Source: Leucobacter komagatae (GTDB lineage Bacteria; Actinomycetota; Actinomycetes; Actinomycetales; Microbacteriaceae). From it: DNA of 64,000 nucleotides. Every line of letters starts with the position of its first letter. Position 1 is the stretch's first letter. This document shows, in pieces, positions 53,093 to 62,848 of the stretch. Both the position numbers and the translations under genes were made by a program. Where the stretch lies: positions 1 to 64,000 of the forward strand of contig NZ_JXSQ01000007.1 of assembly GCF_000834055.1 (NCBI RefSeq), given 5' to 3'. The notes under the pieces were generated by a model. It was not told where the DNA came from and did no database searches. It saw only the letters and a list, made by a program, of their open reading frames with translations.

Positions 53093-55243
53093 CTACTCTC
53101 CTGCGGCGGGCGCGGACGCCTCTACGGCACGCCTGAGCACGCTCATGAGGGCAAGCAACTGCACGGGGTCGGCATGCTCTTCGGCTGCGGGTGCCCCGTC
53201 GAGTGCACGAGCCGCGAGACCAGCCTTGCCGTCGATGAGTTCCGCGATACGAGCATCGATCGTCTGCGCAGCGATAATGCGCCACGCGGTGACCGGCTCA
53301 GCCTGACCAATACGGTGCACACGGTCGATAGCCTGCGTCTGCTCTGCGTCCGTCCAGCTGAGCTCAGCGAGCACAACGTTCGACGAAGCCTGCAGGTTCA
53401 CACCAACACCAGCGGCGGTGAGCGAACACACTGCGACAGCCACGTCCGGGTCGGTGTTGAAGGCGTCGATCTGCCCCTGACGGAACGTCGCGGTCTGCTC
53501 GCCGCGAATGGACACCGTACGCAGTCCGGCCTCGGCAAGCTGCGCCTCGGCGCGATCCATCACGTCGATGTGCTTCGCAAAGAACACGACCTTGCCAACG
53601 GAGCGGGCAAGCTGCGCCGTGTAGTCAACGGCGAGTCCGGCCTTTGCGACACCAATCTCGCGCACCATCGTAAAGACGTTCAGACCGTCTGCCGACGCAT
53701 TCGACTCTTCGAGTTCTTGCGCAGCAACCATCCTGATGATTGCCTCGTCCGAGAGCTTCTTGCCGAGCTTGCCTGCCTTGACCGCCGCAAAGCGATCCAT
53801 GAGCTTCTGCGCGAGCTTCGCCTCTGCGGCGTGGATGCCACGCCCGAGCTCATCGTCGAGCTCAACGGGGAGATCCACCACTCGTTTCGCTGGCAGATCT
53901 GCCGCGACGTCAAGCTTGCGACGGCGCACGATACCCATGTCAATGACGCTCTGACGGGCCTCGCGATAGAACGGCGGATCCGCTGGGGTCCAGCCGTTAT
54001 TCTCGAGTTTCGCCATGAGTTCGGGGCCCGGCTTATCTGCGTCAGTCCACCCAAGGAACCGCCAGATCGCACGGAAATCATCGATGTCGTTGATGAGCGG
54101 CGTACCGGTGAGCGCGATCAGCAGCGGCTGCGAGCCACGCGTGCGCTCACGGATGCTCTCCGCGATCGTCAGCACGTTGCGTGAGCGCTGCGACTGCATG
54201 TTCTTGATCATGTGCGCCTCATCGACGACCATGCTCTTGAACCCGAACCGCGAGATCCAGCTGAGGTGCCTGTCGAGGATGTCGTAGTTCACGACGAAGA
54301 CATCGGCGAACGCGTCGATAGCCTCACCATCGCCGTGGATCACGGTGACGCGGCGCTGCGGCGTCCACCGCTCGACCTCGCGCGCCCAGTTCATCTTTAC
54401 GACGTTGGGAACGACGACAAGCATGGGGTAGGCGTCGGCGACCGAAGCCGCGATGACTGACTGGGCCGTCTTCCCGAGGCCCGGTTCATCCGCGAGCAGG
54501 AAGCTACGGTGACCATCGCGCACACCGGCGAGGAATCGTGCCTGGTGCGGCATTAGCTCGAGGCCCTGCGGCGCGAGCCGGTCAGGCACTGGAGCCTCTG
54601 GGAGGTCCATGCATGCAGCACCGCCGCCGCCCTGCTCGAAAGACTTCAGCAGTGGGTTCAGCAGCTCCCAGTTCGCGAGGCGAACGACGGGCGTCGGCTG
54701 CTTCGGCGCTTCGAGCGATGGGGCAAGGAAGGGGTTTGCGAGCATGCGGGAATGCACACCGGCTGGCTCGACCTGACGCTCGGCGAGCTCAGGTGGCACG
54801 AGCGTCTTCACCGGTTCGGGAACTGCCGGCGCCTCTTCTGGCACCTCAATGCCAGCTTGCACGAGCATCTTGCGCTTGAGCTGCCGGGTAGCCTCAGTGA
54901 TCGTCGCGCCAGGCTCGAGCAGCGTGATGAGACTCGTGTCACGCGCAGCGGTCTTCGCGAGGATCGACGCAACGCCGTCGAGGCGCTTGAGCGTCTCAGC
55001 GCGTTCGCTATCGCTCACACCGTCCTCGGTTTTCACGCGCGCGCGCTCCTCGCGCATCAGCAGCGCAATGACCTGGAACTTCGTGCGGTTCTGCGGGCTC
55101 GCCTTGCCCCGCTGAGCTGAAGCCTCAACTTCCCGCACTGCGCGCGCGAGAAGCGGGATGATGCCCTCATTGTGGGCGTGCTTGCGCGGGCCGGCCGAGC
55201 GCTGTCGCTTAGCTGACTGGCGGGTGGCAGTGCTGCTTGCCAA
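53093..55243 (-). CDS. SNF2-type DEAD/DEAH-box helicase
   Basis: 716 residues. The first 200 residues form a helical, Arg/Lys/Glu-rich domain of unknown role (it may be DNA-binding). Then a SNF2 ATPase core: Walker A LADEPGLGKTAQS, DEAH in VVDEAHMIKN, TGTPLIND, and motif V-VI LTAAGVGVNLQ and QAIDRVHRIGQ. TTG at 55243 is preferred because AGGAGAG lies upstream; a GTG at 55291 in the same frame is less likely. Stand-alone; no restriction or defence partner adjacent. Confidence 0.88.
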   Translation of the reverse strand: MASSTATRQSAKRQRSAGPRKHAHNEGIIPLLARAVREVEASAQRGKASPQNRTKFQVIALLMREERARVKTEDGVSDSERAETLKRLDGVASILAKTAARDTSLITLLEPGATITEATRQLKRKMLVQAGIEVPEEAPAVPEPVKTLVPPELAERQVEPAGVHSRMLANPFLAPSLEAPKQPTPVVRLANWELLNPLLKSFEQGGGGAACMDLPEAPVPDRLAPQGLELMPHQARFLAGVRDGHRSFLLADEPGLGKTAQSVIAASVADAYPMLVVVPNVVKMNWAREVERWTPQRRVTVIHGDGEAIDAFADVFVVNYDILDRHLSWISRFGFKSMVVDEAHMIKNMQSQRSRNVLTIAESIRERTRGSQPLLIALTGTPLINDIDDFRAIWRFLGWTDADKPGPELMAKLENNGWTPADPPFYREARQSVIDMGIVRRRKLDVAADLPAKRVVDLPVELDDELGRGIHAAEAKLAQKLMDRFAAVKAGKLGKKLSDEAIIRMVAAQELEESNASADGLNVFTMVREIGVAKAGLAVDYTAQLARSVGKVVFFAKHIDVMDRAEAQLAEAGLRTVSIRGEQTATFRQGQIDAFNTDPDVAVAVCSLTAAGVGVNLQASSNVVLAELSWTDAEQTQAIDRVHRIGQAEPVTAWRIIAAQTIDARIAELIDGKAGLAARALDGAPAAEEHADPVQLLALMSVLRRAVEASAPAAGE

Positions 55244-55460
55244 TTGCTCTCCTGGTGGATCTTCGCGTGACGCACCGAACTGGGGCACCACGTAGCATGC
55301 GCGTCCCTTACATACCCGGGACGAAGTCGCTCGCGCGTTTCAGAACCTGAACCGTGAGATACACGGGATTCGACGAACGTCGCGCGACTATGCCTCGATA
55401 CTACCACCCGAAGCTCCCGATACGCCGAACACATTTGCGAGAGGCGGATCGTGGCGGGTA

Positions 55461-56414
55461 CTAGCTGCCGCGAACCCTGTCCAGAATGTCGCGCGTCTCC
55501 GCCACATCCTCGTGCATTCGTGCGATCAGCGCATCGACGCTGCTGAACGGAAGCATCTCCCGAATCCGCTTCGCGAACCGCACTTCCATCTGTTTCCCGT
55601 AGAGGTCGCCAGTGAAGTCAAGCACGTACGCTTCGACGCGCGGCTCCCCCTCTGGCTCGAAGGTGAGGTTCACCCCCACAGAGATCGCCGCGTCGCGCTC
55701 TTCGCCGTCGATAAGCACGGACCCCGCGTACACGCCGTCTGCGGGGACGAGCCCCTCGACCTCACCGCCGAGATTCGCGGTCGGGAACCCCAGCTCGCGT
55801 CCGCGCGCGTCGCCGTAGACGACTTCGCCTCGTACCGCGTGGCAGCGCCCCAGCATCTCGCGCGCCTTCACCATGTCGCCGCCGAGCACCGCGTTGCGGA
55901 TGAGTGTTGAGGAGACCGCCCCAACCTCGTCGTCGCCCACAGCTTCCACGACCTCAACCGTGAATCCATACTGCGGTCCGAGCTCGCGCAGCAGCGCGGC
56001 ATCCCCGAGGCCCCTGTGCCCGAACCTGAAGTCATCCCCAAGGAGCACGTGTCGTACCCTGAGCTTTTCGACGAGCACGCGCTCGACAAACTCACGCGCC
56101 GGGATTGCGGAGAAGGCTGCGTCGAATTCGACCATGACGCAGGTGTCGACACCCGCAGCTTCGACGAGCTCAAGTCGCTGCGCGCGACTCGCGAGTGGCT
56201 GCGGGCACGCTTCTGGTTGGAGCAAGCTCAGCGGGTTGTTCGCAAACGTGAAGACCACTGACCGCAGGCCATCTGCTTCGGCTTTCCGCAGCAGCGAGCC
56301 GATGATCGCCCGGTGCCCGAGGTGCACGCCGTCGAACTTGCCAACGGCAACGACCGAGCCTGCGGCGAAGTCGCTTGGCTCCAGTTCGTCGATGCCTGAG
56401 ACGAGGCGCATCAT
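55461..56414 (-). CDS. ribF: Bifunctional riboflavin kinase/FMN adenylyltransferase
   Basis: 317 residues. N-terminal nucleotidyltransferase (VGKFDGVHLGHRAII; SSTLIRNAV) making FAD, C-terminal flavokinase (ELGFPTANL with the PTAN motif; VYAGSV) making FMN. Tandem ATG ATG start: the ATG at 56414 overlaps the preceding stop by four bases. Last gene of the truB operon. Confidence 0.95.
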   Translation of the reverse strand: MMRLVSGIDELEPSDFAAGSVVAVGKFDGVHLGHRAIIGSLLRKAEADGLRSVVFTFANNPLSLLQPEACPQPLASRAQRLELVEAAGVDTCVMVEFDAAFSAIPAREFVERVLVEKLRVRHVLLGDDFRFGHRGLGDAALLRELGPQYGFTVEVVEAVGDDEVGAVSSTLIRNAVLGGDMVKAREMLGRCHAVRGEVVYGDARGRELGFPTANLGGEVEGLVPADGVYAGSVLIDGEERDAAISVGVNLTFEPEGEPRVEAYVLDFTGDLYGKQMEVRFAKRIREMLPFSSVDALIARMHEDVAETRDILDRVRGS

Positions 56415-56842
56415 TCGCTCTTCGTTTCGCGTGACAGCCAGATCAGGCCAAGCACTGGCAAGACGAGCGGAATGAAGCCGTACCCCTGCCCGAAGAATGA
56501 CCACACCGACGGGTGACCAAACAGCTGCGGCATCACAATGCTCAGTGTCCCAACGACGAGCACACCAACGAGTTCGAACGACAGCGCGATCCACGCGATC
56601 GGACGCCACACGCCACGACCACGGCGCATCAGTGCAATCGTCGCAACGATGTACACGATGCCGGAAACCGCTGAGAGGATGTAGGCAAGCGGCGCCTCGT
56701 CAAACTTCGTGAGGATCTGGTAGATCGAGCGGAACGTCGCCGCGATCGCAAGAATGATGTAGACGGCGATGAGCACCCGCCCGAGCCCACTCATCCGCTC
56801 GCTGCGCAGTTCCGTCTGGCCAGTGTTTCCCACGTTATTCAC
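56411..56842 (-). CDS. Hypothetical four-helix membrane protein
   Basis: 143 residues with four membrane helices (VLIAVYIILAIAATFRSIYQ; YILSAVSGIVYIVATIAL; PIAWIALSFELVGVLVVGTL; FIPLVLPVLGLIWL). The GTG at 56842 is chosen because TACACT stands exactly six bases upstream, implying its own leaderless promoter inside the truB-ribF cluster; ATG codons further up (56866, 56872) overlap the previous gene. Its stop overlaps the ribF start. Confidence 0.72.
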   Translation of the reverse strand: MNNVGNTGQTELRSERMSGLGRVLIAVYIILAIAATFRSIYQILTKFDEAPLAYILSAVSGIVYIVATIALMRRGRGVWRPIAWIALSFELVGVLVVGTLSIVMPQLFGHPSVWSFFGQGYGFIPLVLPVLGLIWLSRETKSE

Positions 56843-56854
56843 CCTTCGAGTGTA
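56843..56854 (-). promoter_or_regulatory. Leaderless -10 element inside the truB-ribF cluster
   Basis: TACACT, six bases (CGAAGG), then GTG at 56842; a second promoter for ribF. Confidence 0.5.
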
Positions 56855-56862
56855 CTCGCCCG

Positions 56863-57219
56863 TCATCCCCAAATGACGAGCATGCGGTAGGTCATGACCG
56901 CTACGGCAAGCCCGACGACCGCGAGCACGAGATTCGCAAAGCGGGTTCGGTCAACGAGCGCCCAGAAACCGGCGCCGATGGGGAGGGCAAGCGCAACGAT
57001 GAGGTACATCCAAAACTCGAGCAAGTCCCCCGTTGGCGGGTTGCCTGCGAACGGAGCAATGATCGAGATGACGATTTGTACGACGAGCAGGAGCGCGACG
57101 AGCAGCGTTGCGCCCATCGTGTAGTCGTTGGGCTCACGCTTGCGCAACCCTTGGAACGCGCACACCAGCGCCTGGATAATCGATACCGCAATCGTCAGGT
57201 AACCGAACCACGTAATCAT
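56863..57219 (-). CDS. Hypothetical membrane protein
   Basis: 118 residues, about four membrane helices (LTIAVSIIQALVCAFQGL; ATLLVALLLVVQIVISII; FWMYLIVALALPIGAGFWAL; LVLAVVGLAVAVMTY). Short charged loops (RKREPND; DRTRF). Its ATG overlaps the truB stop by four bases, so it is translated with truB. Family not recognised. Confidence 0.75.
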   Translation of the reverse strand: MITWFGYLTIAVSIIQALVCAFQGLRKREPNDYTMGATLLVALLLVVQIVISIIAPFAGNPPTGDLLEFWMYLIVALALPIGAGFWALVDRTRFANLVLAVVGLAVAVMTYRMLVIWG

Positions 57220-58220
57220 GCGGCGCCCTCGCTCTCCTGCGACGGGAAGTTGGTGACGACGCGACTGCGTCCGCCCTTGATTTCGACGAGACCGACGAGC
57301 CGATCTTGCGGGCCGCGCTCCCCGGCGTCGGCTGGCAGGATCGCCGCGACGAGCGGGGCAGGCGCGTGCCGTTCTGGATCGACGGCGAGCCGCTTGCCGT
57401 TCGCGAGGTCGCGAGCCTCCTCTGGCGTCAGGGTGAGTTCAGAGAAGAGTCCGCGAGCTACCGTCACGGGGGCATGCAGTGTGCCTGGATCGCCCGGCGT
57501 CTCGGCGTCACCGACGAGCTGCGCGTGCGCGGTCGCGTCGTCGACGCTGAATGGGCCGACCGCTGATCGCCGCAGCGCGGTGAGGTGGCCTCCGAGCCCG
57601 AGGTCCTCGCCAAGATCACGCGCGAGCGCGCGAATGTAGGTGCCCGTGGAACAGCGCACGACCGCATCGATGTCGATGACGTTAATTGGGTCACCGTCGG
57701 GTCCGGCAACGCTCACGAGTCGTGGTTCACCGATCTCAAACGCGTGGATCGTCACTGGGCGCTTCTTCAACACCACGTCCTCGCCAGCTCGCACCCGATC
57801 GTAGGCGCGTTTGCCGTCTACCTTGATAGCGCTCACGGCGCTCGGGGACTGCTCGATGGCCCCCGTAAGCTTCGCGACGCCAGCGGCGATGAGTTCAGGC
57901 TGGGCGAAGACGGCTGCGACCGACCCGGGGGTCGCCGTCGCGGTGATATCGCCCTCCCTGTCGTCCGTGACGGTCGACTGACCGAGGCGGATCGTTGTGG
58001 TGTAGGTCTTATCGAGGCCGACGAGGTGCGTGAGCAGTCGCGTCGCAGGGCCTGCTCCGAGCACGAGGAGGCCCGTGGCCATCGGATCGAGTGTGCCCGC
58101 GTGCCCGACTTTCTTCGTTCCGAGCGCTCGACGGGTCTTCGCTACGACGTCGTGGCTTGTCCAGCCCTCGACCTTGTCGACAAGCAGGATAGCGCCCTGC
58201 GGCATCTCTTCAAACGTCAC
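57216..58220 (-). CDS. truB: tRNA pseudouridine-55 synthase
   Basis: 334 residues. Catalytic Asp in GHAGTLDPMATGLL (about residue 45), the KVGH approach, YTTTIRLGQST, and the C-terminal RNA-binding extension typical of longer actinobacterial TruB. GTG start at 58220 lies six bases after TAGGCT. Divergent from mutY; first gene of the truB-ribF cluster. Confidence 0.95.
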   Translation of the reverse strand: MTFEEMPQGAILLVDKVEGWTSHDVVAKTRRALGTKKVGHAGTLDPMATGLLVLGAGPATRLLTHLVGLDKTYTTTIRLGQSTVTDDREGDITATATPGSVAAVFAQPELIAAGVAKLTGAIEQSPSAVSAIKVDGKRAYDRVRAGEDVVLKKRPVTIHAFEIGEPRLVSVAGPDGDPINVIDIDAVVRCSTGTYIRALARDLGEDLGLGGHLTALRRSAVGPFSVDDATAHAQLVGDAETPGDPGTLHAPVTVARGLFSELTLTPEEARDLANGKRLAVDPERHAPAPLVAAILPADAGERGPQDRLVGLVEIKGGRSRVVTNFPSQESEGAA

Positions 58221-58232
58221 CCCACCAGCCTA
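58221..58232 (-). promoter_or_regulatory. Leaderless -10 element of truB
   Basis: TAGGCT, six bases (GGTGGG), then GTG at 58220. Confidence 0.5.
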
Positions 58233-58265
58233 ACGTCAGCGGGGCTCACCGTCGGCCCGGGCTCA

Positions 58266-58277
58266 TAGACTCGTGGG
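58266..58277 (+). promoter_or_regulatory. Leaderless -10 element of mutY
   Basis: TAGACT, six bases (CGTGGG), then GTG at 58278. The divergent truB element is 33 bases away. Confidence 0.55.
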
Positions 58278-59186
58278 GTGACAATAGGCGAAACACCAAG
58301 GCAGCAGACACCCGAGCTGAGCCGCGCGCTCAACGAGTGGTTCGAGCGTGAGGCACGCGACCTGCCGTGGCGCGCACCCGAGACGACGGCCTGGGGCGTG
58401 CTCGTCTCCGAATTCATGTCACAGCAGACTCAGGTGGATCGCGTGATCCCCCACTGGCTCGAGTGGATGGAGCGCTGGCCGACCCCATCGGCACTCGCGG
58501 CGGACGAGCCTGGCGAGGCGGTGCGAGCATGGAAGCGGCTCGGCTACCCGCGGCGCGCGCTCTGGTTGCATCGCGCCGCGGTCGAGATCGCTGAGCAGCA
58601 CGGTGACGAGGTGCCAGCCGATGTCGACGCGCTGCTCGCGCTCACGGGCGTCGGCCCGTATACGGCGCGCGCGGTGGCAGCTTTCGCGTTCGGTGACACG
58701 CACCCGGTCGTCGACACGAACACGAGGCGTGTCATCGCAAGGGTTGTGCACGGCCGTGCCGCCGCCGGCATGCCTGCTCCTCGAGACCTCGATGACATGT
58801 CGGCCTTGCTCCCAGCGGATCGGGAGGCCGCGGCGGTGTTCAACGCCGCGGCGATGGAGCTGGGAGCGATTGTGTGCACGGCGAGAGCGCCGCGCTGCGG
58901 AGACTGCCCGATCGCCGATCTCTGTGAGTGGCGCGGCGCGGGCTACCCTGACAATGCTCCACAGAAGCGACCGAAGCAGGCGGCGTTCGCGGGCAGCGAC
59001 AGACAGGTACGCGGGCGGATCATGGAGCTCATGCGATCCGCCACAGCGGCGGTAACCCAGGACGAGGCGCTCGCGGCCGCGGCGGATGGGTCGGTCCGCG
59101 AACCGGAGCAGCCGCAGCGGGCCCTCGACTCACTCGTCGCCGATGGGCTCATCGTTGAGTTCGAGGGGCGGCTGCGGCTGCCCTAG
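58278..59186 (+). CDS. mutY: A/G-specific adenine DNA glycosylase
   Basis: 302 residues. Removes adenine opposite 8-oxoguanine. Helix-hairpin-helix LTGVGPYTARAVAAF, catalytic Asp in PVVDTNTRR, Glu in SEFMSQQTQVDRV, and a [4Fe-4S] cluster loop CTARAPRCGDCPIADLC (C-x6-C-x2-C-x5-C). The C-terminal Nudix-like 8-oxoG-recognition domain of E. coli MutY is missing; the last 65 residues form a small winged-helix-like tail, as in other short actinobacterial enzymes. Confidence 0.93.
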   Translation: MTIGETPRQQTPELSRALNEWFEREARDLPWRAPETTAWGVLVSEFMSQQTQVDRVIPHWLEWMERWPTPSALAADEPGEAVRAWKRLGYPRRALWLHRAAVEIAEQHGDEVPADVDALLALTGVGPYTARAVAAFAFGDTHPVVDTNTRRVIARVVHGRAAAGMPAPRDLDDMSALLPADREAAAVFNAAAMELGAIVCTARAPRCGDCPIADLCEWRGAGYPDNAPQKRPKQAAFAGSDRQVRGRIMELMRSATAAVTQDEALAAAADGSVREPEQPQRALDSLVADGLIVEFEGRLRLP

Positions 59187-59192
59187 GTACCG

Positions 59193-60014
59193 TTACGCGG
59201 CGTCGGGAAGGCCAGGCAGCGTGCCGAGGCCGTCGACTGCCGGAATCGCGGCGAGGAGGCGCTGCGTGTATGGATCCCGCGGGGAACGCCACACCTGTTC
59301 GACGGGGCCGTGCTCGACGATCTCGCCCTTGTTCATCACCGCGATGTCGTCCGCGATGGTTCGCACGACCGCGAGATCGTGGCTGATGAACAGCATCGAC
59401 GCACCGGATTCGAGCGCCAGCCGGCGCATGAGGCTCGCCACCTTCGCCTGCAGGCTCGCGTCGAGCGACGCGATGGGTTCATCACCGATGAGCAGCTGCG
59501 GGCCGGAGGCGATTGCCCTGGCGATCGCGATGCGCTGCCGCTGCCCACCAGAGAACTGGTGCGGGAATCGGCTCTGCACGTCGCTCGGCAGCTCGACTTC
59601 GTCGAGGAGCCCCGCGACAGACCACGAGTCCTTCTGCGGGTTGATCCGCAGCCCGTCGGCGATCTGCGACCCGACCGTACGCCGCGGGTTCAGCGAGGCG
59701 TACGGGTTCTGGAACACCATCTGGATGCGCAGCAGCTCCTTGGGGCGGGTGCGCATGCCGAGGGTGCGAATCGGGGCACCGTTGAACCGGATACTGCCGG
59801 AGTGGATCGGCTCGAGCCCGCACACGGCGCGCGCGAGGGTCGACTTCCCACAGCCCGACTCACCAACGAGGCCGAGGACCTGTTGCGTCTCGAGTTCGAA
59901 GCTGACCCCGTTGACCGCGGTGAGCACACCGCGCCCTGGCAGCTTGTACTGCACGGACAGCTCGTCAAGGCGTAGCAGCGGCTGCCTAGCCGCCGAAGCG
60001 TTCTGCTCAGTCAT
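59193..60014 (-). CDS. Oligo/dipeptide ABC transporter ATP-binding protein (DppF/OppF type)
   Basis: 273 residues. Walker A GLVGESGCGKSTLARAVCGL, Q-loop VFQNPYASLNPRR, signature FSGGQRQRIAIARA, Walker B LLIGDEP, H-loop FISHDL. The N-terminal arm YKLPGRGVLTAVNGVS is of the DppF/OppF type. ATG 60014 overlaps the previous gene by eight bases. Last gene of the operon. Only six bases separate it from the convergent mutY stop. Confidence 0.92.
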   Translation of the reverse strand: MTEQNASAARQPLLRLDELSVQYKLPGRGVLTAVNGVSFELETQQVLGLVGESGCGKSTLARAVCGLEPIHSGSIRFNGAPIRTLGMRTRPKELLRIQMVFQNPYASLNPRRTVGSQIADGLRINPQKDSWSVAGLLDEVELPSDVQSRFPHQFSGGQRQRIAIARAIASGPQLLIGDEPIASLDASLQAKVASLMRRLALESGASMLFISHDLAVVRTIADDIAVMNKGEIVEHGPVEQVWRSPRDPYTQRLLAAIPAVDGLGTLPGLPDAA

Positions 60015-60882
60015 TGCGCGCTTCCTCCTCGTTCTGGGCGTCCTCGATGGCGCCGGCGCCGGCGCCCTCGTGGCTCGGCAGCGCGTCGATGAGCGCGCGC
60101 GTGTACTCGTGCTGCGGGTTGCGCAGCACGTCGTAGCGGGTGCCCTCCTCGACGATCTCGCCCTGCCGCAGCACGGCGATCCTGTCCGCGAGACTCGACA
60201 TGACGCCGAGATCGTGCGTGATGAGCATGACCGCGAGACCGAGCTCGTCGCACAGCCCACGCAGCAGGCGCAGCACGCCGGCCTGCACGGTGACGTCGAG
60301 AGCGGTCGTCGGTTCGTCGGCGATGAGGATGCTCGGCTCGCAGATGATCGCGACCGCGATCGCGATGCGCTGCAGTTGCCCGCCTGAGAACTGGTGCGGG
60401 TACTTCTTCAGCGCGGTCTCCGGCATCGGCACCTTGACCTTTTCAAGCGCTTCAAGCGCACGCACGCGCGCTTCGGCCTTCGAAACGCCAGTGTGGGCGC
60501 GCAGGTGATCGGTGAGCTGCCGCTCGATCGTGAGCATCGGGTGGAGGCTCGCGGTCGGGTCTTGGAACACCATGCCGATGCGCTGCCCGCGGATCTTGCC
60601 GAGCTCGCGCTCGGGAAGCGTGAGCAGGTTGCGCCCGCCGAACCGGATCTCGCCGCCCGTGCGCGCGTTTGCCGGCAGCAGCCCGAGCATCGCGAGCCCG
60701 GTGATCGACTTGCCCGATCCGGACTCCCCCGCGAGGCCGGTGATCTGGCCCGGGATGAGATCGAGCGATATCCCGTGCAGGATCTCTCGCTCACCGATCG
60801 AGATCGTGAGGTCGCGGATCGCGAGACCGTCTTCGACCGACACTTCGCGTGCGCCGTCGTGGGTCACTGGTGTGTGGCTCAC
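60007..60882 (-). CDS. Oligo/dipeptide ABC transporter ATP-binding protein (DppD/OppD type)
   Basis: 291 residues. Walker A GESGSGKSITGLAMLGLLP, Q-loop VFQDPTASLHPM, signature FSGGQLQRIAIA, Walker B ILIADEPTTALD, H-loop LITHDLGVM. GTG start at 60882 overlaps the permease stop (GTGA) with GGGGAGGG upstream. The acidic C-terminus (EDAQNEEEARND) is a short version of the DppD tail. Confidence 0.92.
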   Translation of the reverse strand: MSHTPVTHDGAREVSVEDGLAIRDLTISIGEREILHGISLDLIPGQITGLAGESGSGKSITGLAMLGLLPANARTGGEIRFGGRNLLTLPERELGKIRGQRIGMVFQDPTASLHPMLTIERQLTDHLRAHTGVSKAEARVRALEALEKVKVPMPETALKKYPHQFSGGQLQRIAIAVAIICEPSILIADEPTTALDVTVQAGVLRLLRGLCDELGLAVMLITHDLGVMSSLADRIAVLRQGEIVEEGTRYDVLRNPQHEYTRALIDALPSHEGAGAGAIEDAQNEEEARND

Positions 60883-61763
60883 ATTGCCCTCCCCTGCACC
60901 GCGTCCTGTGCGCGCGGATCGAGGGAGTCGCGCAGCGAATCCCCAATGAAGTTGAACGCCATCACGACGGTGAAGATCGCGAGGCCAGGGAAGGCCGCGA
61001 TCCACCACGACGAGAACTGCTGCACGCCGTCGGAGACCATCGCACCCCAGTCTGGCGTCGGCGGTGTCGCGCCGAGACCTAGGAAGCTCAGCCCGGCGAG
61101 CAGCAGGATCGCTGTGCCAACGTCGAGCATCGCGAGTACGAATACCGGCGACAGCACGTTCGGCAAGATGTCGCGGCGGAGCGAGGTGAACGGGCCATTG
61201 CCCAGCAACCTGCCAGCGACGACATACTCCTGCGTGCGCGCGGACAGCACGAGCGAGCGCGTCACACGTGCGTATGCTGGCCACGAGACGATGAGCATCG
61301 CGATCACCGCGTTCGTGAGGCTCGGGCCGAGGGCCGCAGTGATGACCATTGCGAGGATGATCGTGGGGAACGCAAACACGAGGTCTGCGATGCGCATGAT
61401 CACTTCGTCGACGACCTTGCCGAAGTACCCGGCGATCGCGCCGAGCGTGCCGCCGACAATCATCGACGCAACGACGAGCGACAGCGCGAGCGGCATCGAG
61501 ATGCGCGCACCGCTCACGACGCGGCTCAGCACGTCACGGCCAACCGCGTCCGTGCCGAACAGGTGCTCGGCGCTCGGCGGCTGCAGGCGATCGAACGCCT
61601 GCGCGAGCGGATCGTGCGGGGCGATCACCGGCGCAAAGATTGCGATGACCAGCCAAATGAGTGCGATGGAGACACCCGTGATGGCGAGTGGCGTGCGGAA
61701 CGCCGGAGCGATCTTCAGCCAGCGGCGCCGCTTGGCGCGCTCGGCCAGAATATCGGTGCTCAT
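60879..61763 (-). CDS. Oligo/dipeptide ABC transporter permease (DppC/OppC type)
   Basis: 294 residues, six membrane helices after the N-terminal OppC-type region (HLFGTDAVGRDVLSRVVSGA). The EAA loop is seen around YVVAGRLLGNGPFTSLRRDI. ATG overlaps the DppB stop by four bases. Confidence 0.93.
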   Translation of the reverse strand: MSTDILAERAKRRRWLKIAPAFRTPLAITGVSIALIWLVIAIFAPVIAPHDPLAQAFDRLQPPSAEHLFGTDAVGRDVLSRVVSGARISMPLALSLVVASMIVGGTLGAIAGYFGKVVDEVIMRIADLVFAFPTIILAMVITAALGPSLTNAVIAMLIVSWPAYARVTRSLVLSARTQEYVVAGRLLGNGPFTSLRRDILPNVLSPVFVLAMLDVGTAILLLAGLSFLGLGATPPTPDWGAMVSDGVQQFSSWWIAAFPGLAIFTVVMAFNFIGDSLRDSLDPRAQDAVQGRAM

Positions 61764-62848
61764 GAGACCCTCACTCTCGGGTCGATGACCCCGTACAGCA
61801 CGTCGACGAGGAAGTTCAGGCCGATGTAGACGACGCCGACGATGAGGCCGACGCCCATGATGGCTGGCAGGTCAAGCTTCGTGGCGGCGGAGAAGGAGTA
61901 TTCCCCGAGCCCGTGCCACGAGTACACCTTCTCGACGAGCACTGTTCCCGAAAGCAGGGAGCCAAATGCGAGCCCAAGAACGGTGATGATCGGCACCATC
62001 GCGCCCCGCAGGACGTAGCCGAAGACCACCGTGCGGCGCGGGAGCCCCTTCGCGGTTGCGGCCTTCACGTAGTCCATGTCGAGCACCTCGAGCACCGCGG
62101 AGCGCGCGAAGCGGGTGAGCAGACCGATCGTGTAGAGCGCGAGCACTGAGGCAGGCAGCACGAGGTGGTAGAGGGCGTCCCAGAAGGTGCCCCACTGGCC
62201 GGAAAGTACGGAGTCGACCGTGTACAGGCCGGTGACGTGCGGCGGCGCGATTGCCGTCGGGTCGAGCCGGCCAGAACCGGGGAAGATCCCGAGCACGAAG
62301 AAGAAGACGTAGTAGACGACGAGCGCGAGCCAGAAGGTTGGCCAGCTCAGGCCGATGAGGCTCACAACGCGGATCACCTGGTCGACAAAGGTGCGGCGCT
62401 TGAGCGCAGCCCAGAGGCCGAGGCCGATGCCGATGATCGCCGAGAACACGATCGCGGAGAGCGCGAGTTCGATGGTCGCAGGGAACGCTGCGGCGAGCTC
62501 GTCTGCGACGGGCACGCGCGTCTGCGTTGAGACGCCGAGGTTGCCCTGCAGCACGTTGCCGAGATACGTGAAGTACTGCACGATGAGTGGCTGATCGAGC
62601 CCGTTCTCGGCGCGGAACTTCGCGACGATCTCTGGGTTCGCGGCGGCCTGCTCACCGAGCGCGGCCTGCACGGGATCGGCAGGCACGAGGTTGGTGAGCA
62701 CGAAGGTGACGATCGTCACCCCAACCATAAGCAAAACCGTCAGGCCGAGGCGGACGGCCACGTACCTCACGAACGGGGGAAGCCCCCGCCGTGAGGTACG
62801 CTCGGCCGTCCGAATCGCGACGGTGCTGTTGTTACTTGATGAGGGCAA
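61760..62848 (-). CDS. Oligo/dipeptide ABC transporter permease (DppB/OppB type)
   Basis: 362 residues with six membrane helices, an LVPADPVQAALGEQA loop and the EAA-type stretch DYVKAATAKGLPRRTVVFGY. The TTG at 62848 overlaps the binding-protein gene by 17 bases. It lacks a convincing ribosome-binding site, so translation probably relies on coupling; an in-frame GTG at 62770 is an alternative but would remove part of the cytoplasmic N-terminus. Confidence 0.9.
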   Translation of the reverse strand: MPSSSNNSTVAIRTAERTSRRGLPPFVRYVAVRLGLTVLLMVGVTIVTFVLTNLVPADPVQAALGEQAAANPEIVAKFRAENGLDQPLIVQYFTYLGNVLQGNLGVSTQTRVPVADELAAAFPATIELALSAIVFSAIIGIGLGLWAALKRRTFVDQVIRVVSLIGLSWPTFWLALVVYYVFFFVLGIFPGSGRLDPTAIAPPHVTGLYTVDSVLSGQWGTFWDALYHLVLPASVLALYTIGLLTRFARSAVLEVLDMDYVKAATAKGLPRRTVVFGYVLRGAMVPIITVLGLAFGSLLSGTVLVEKVYSWHGLGEYSFSAATKLDLPAIMGVGLIVGVVYIGLNFLVDVLYGVIDPRVRVS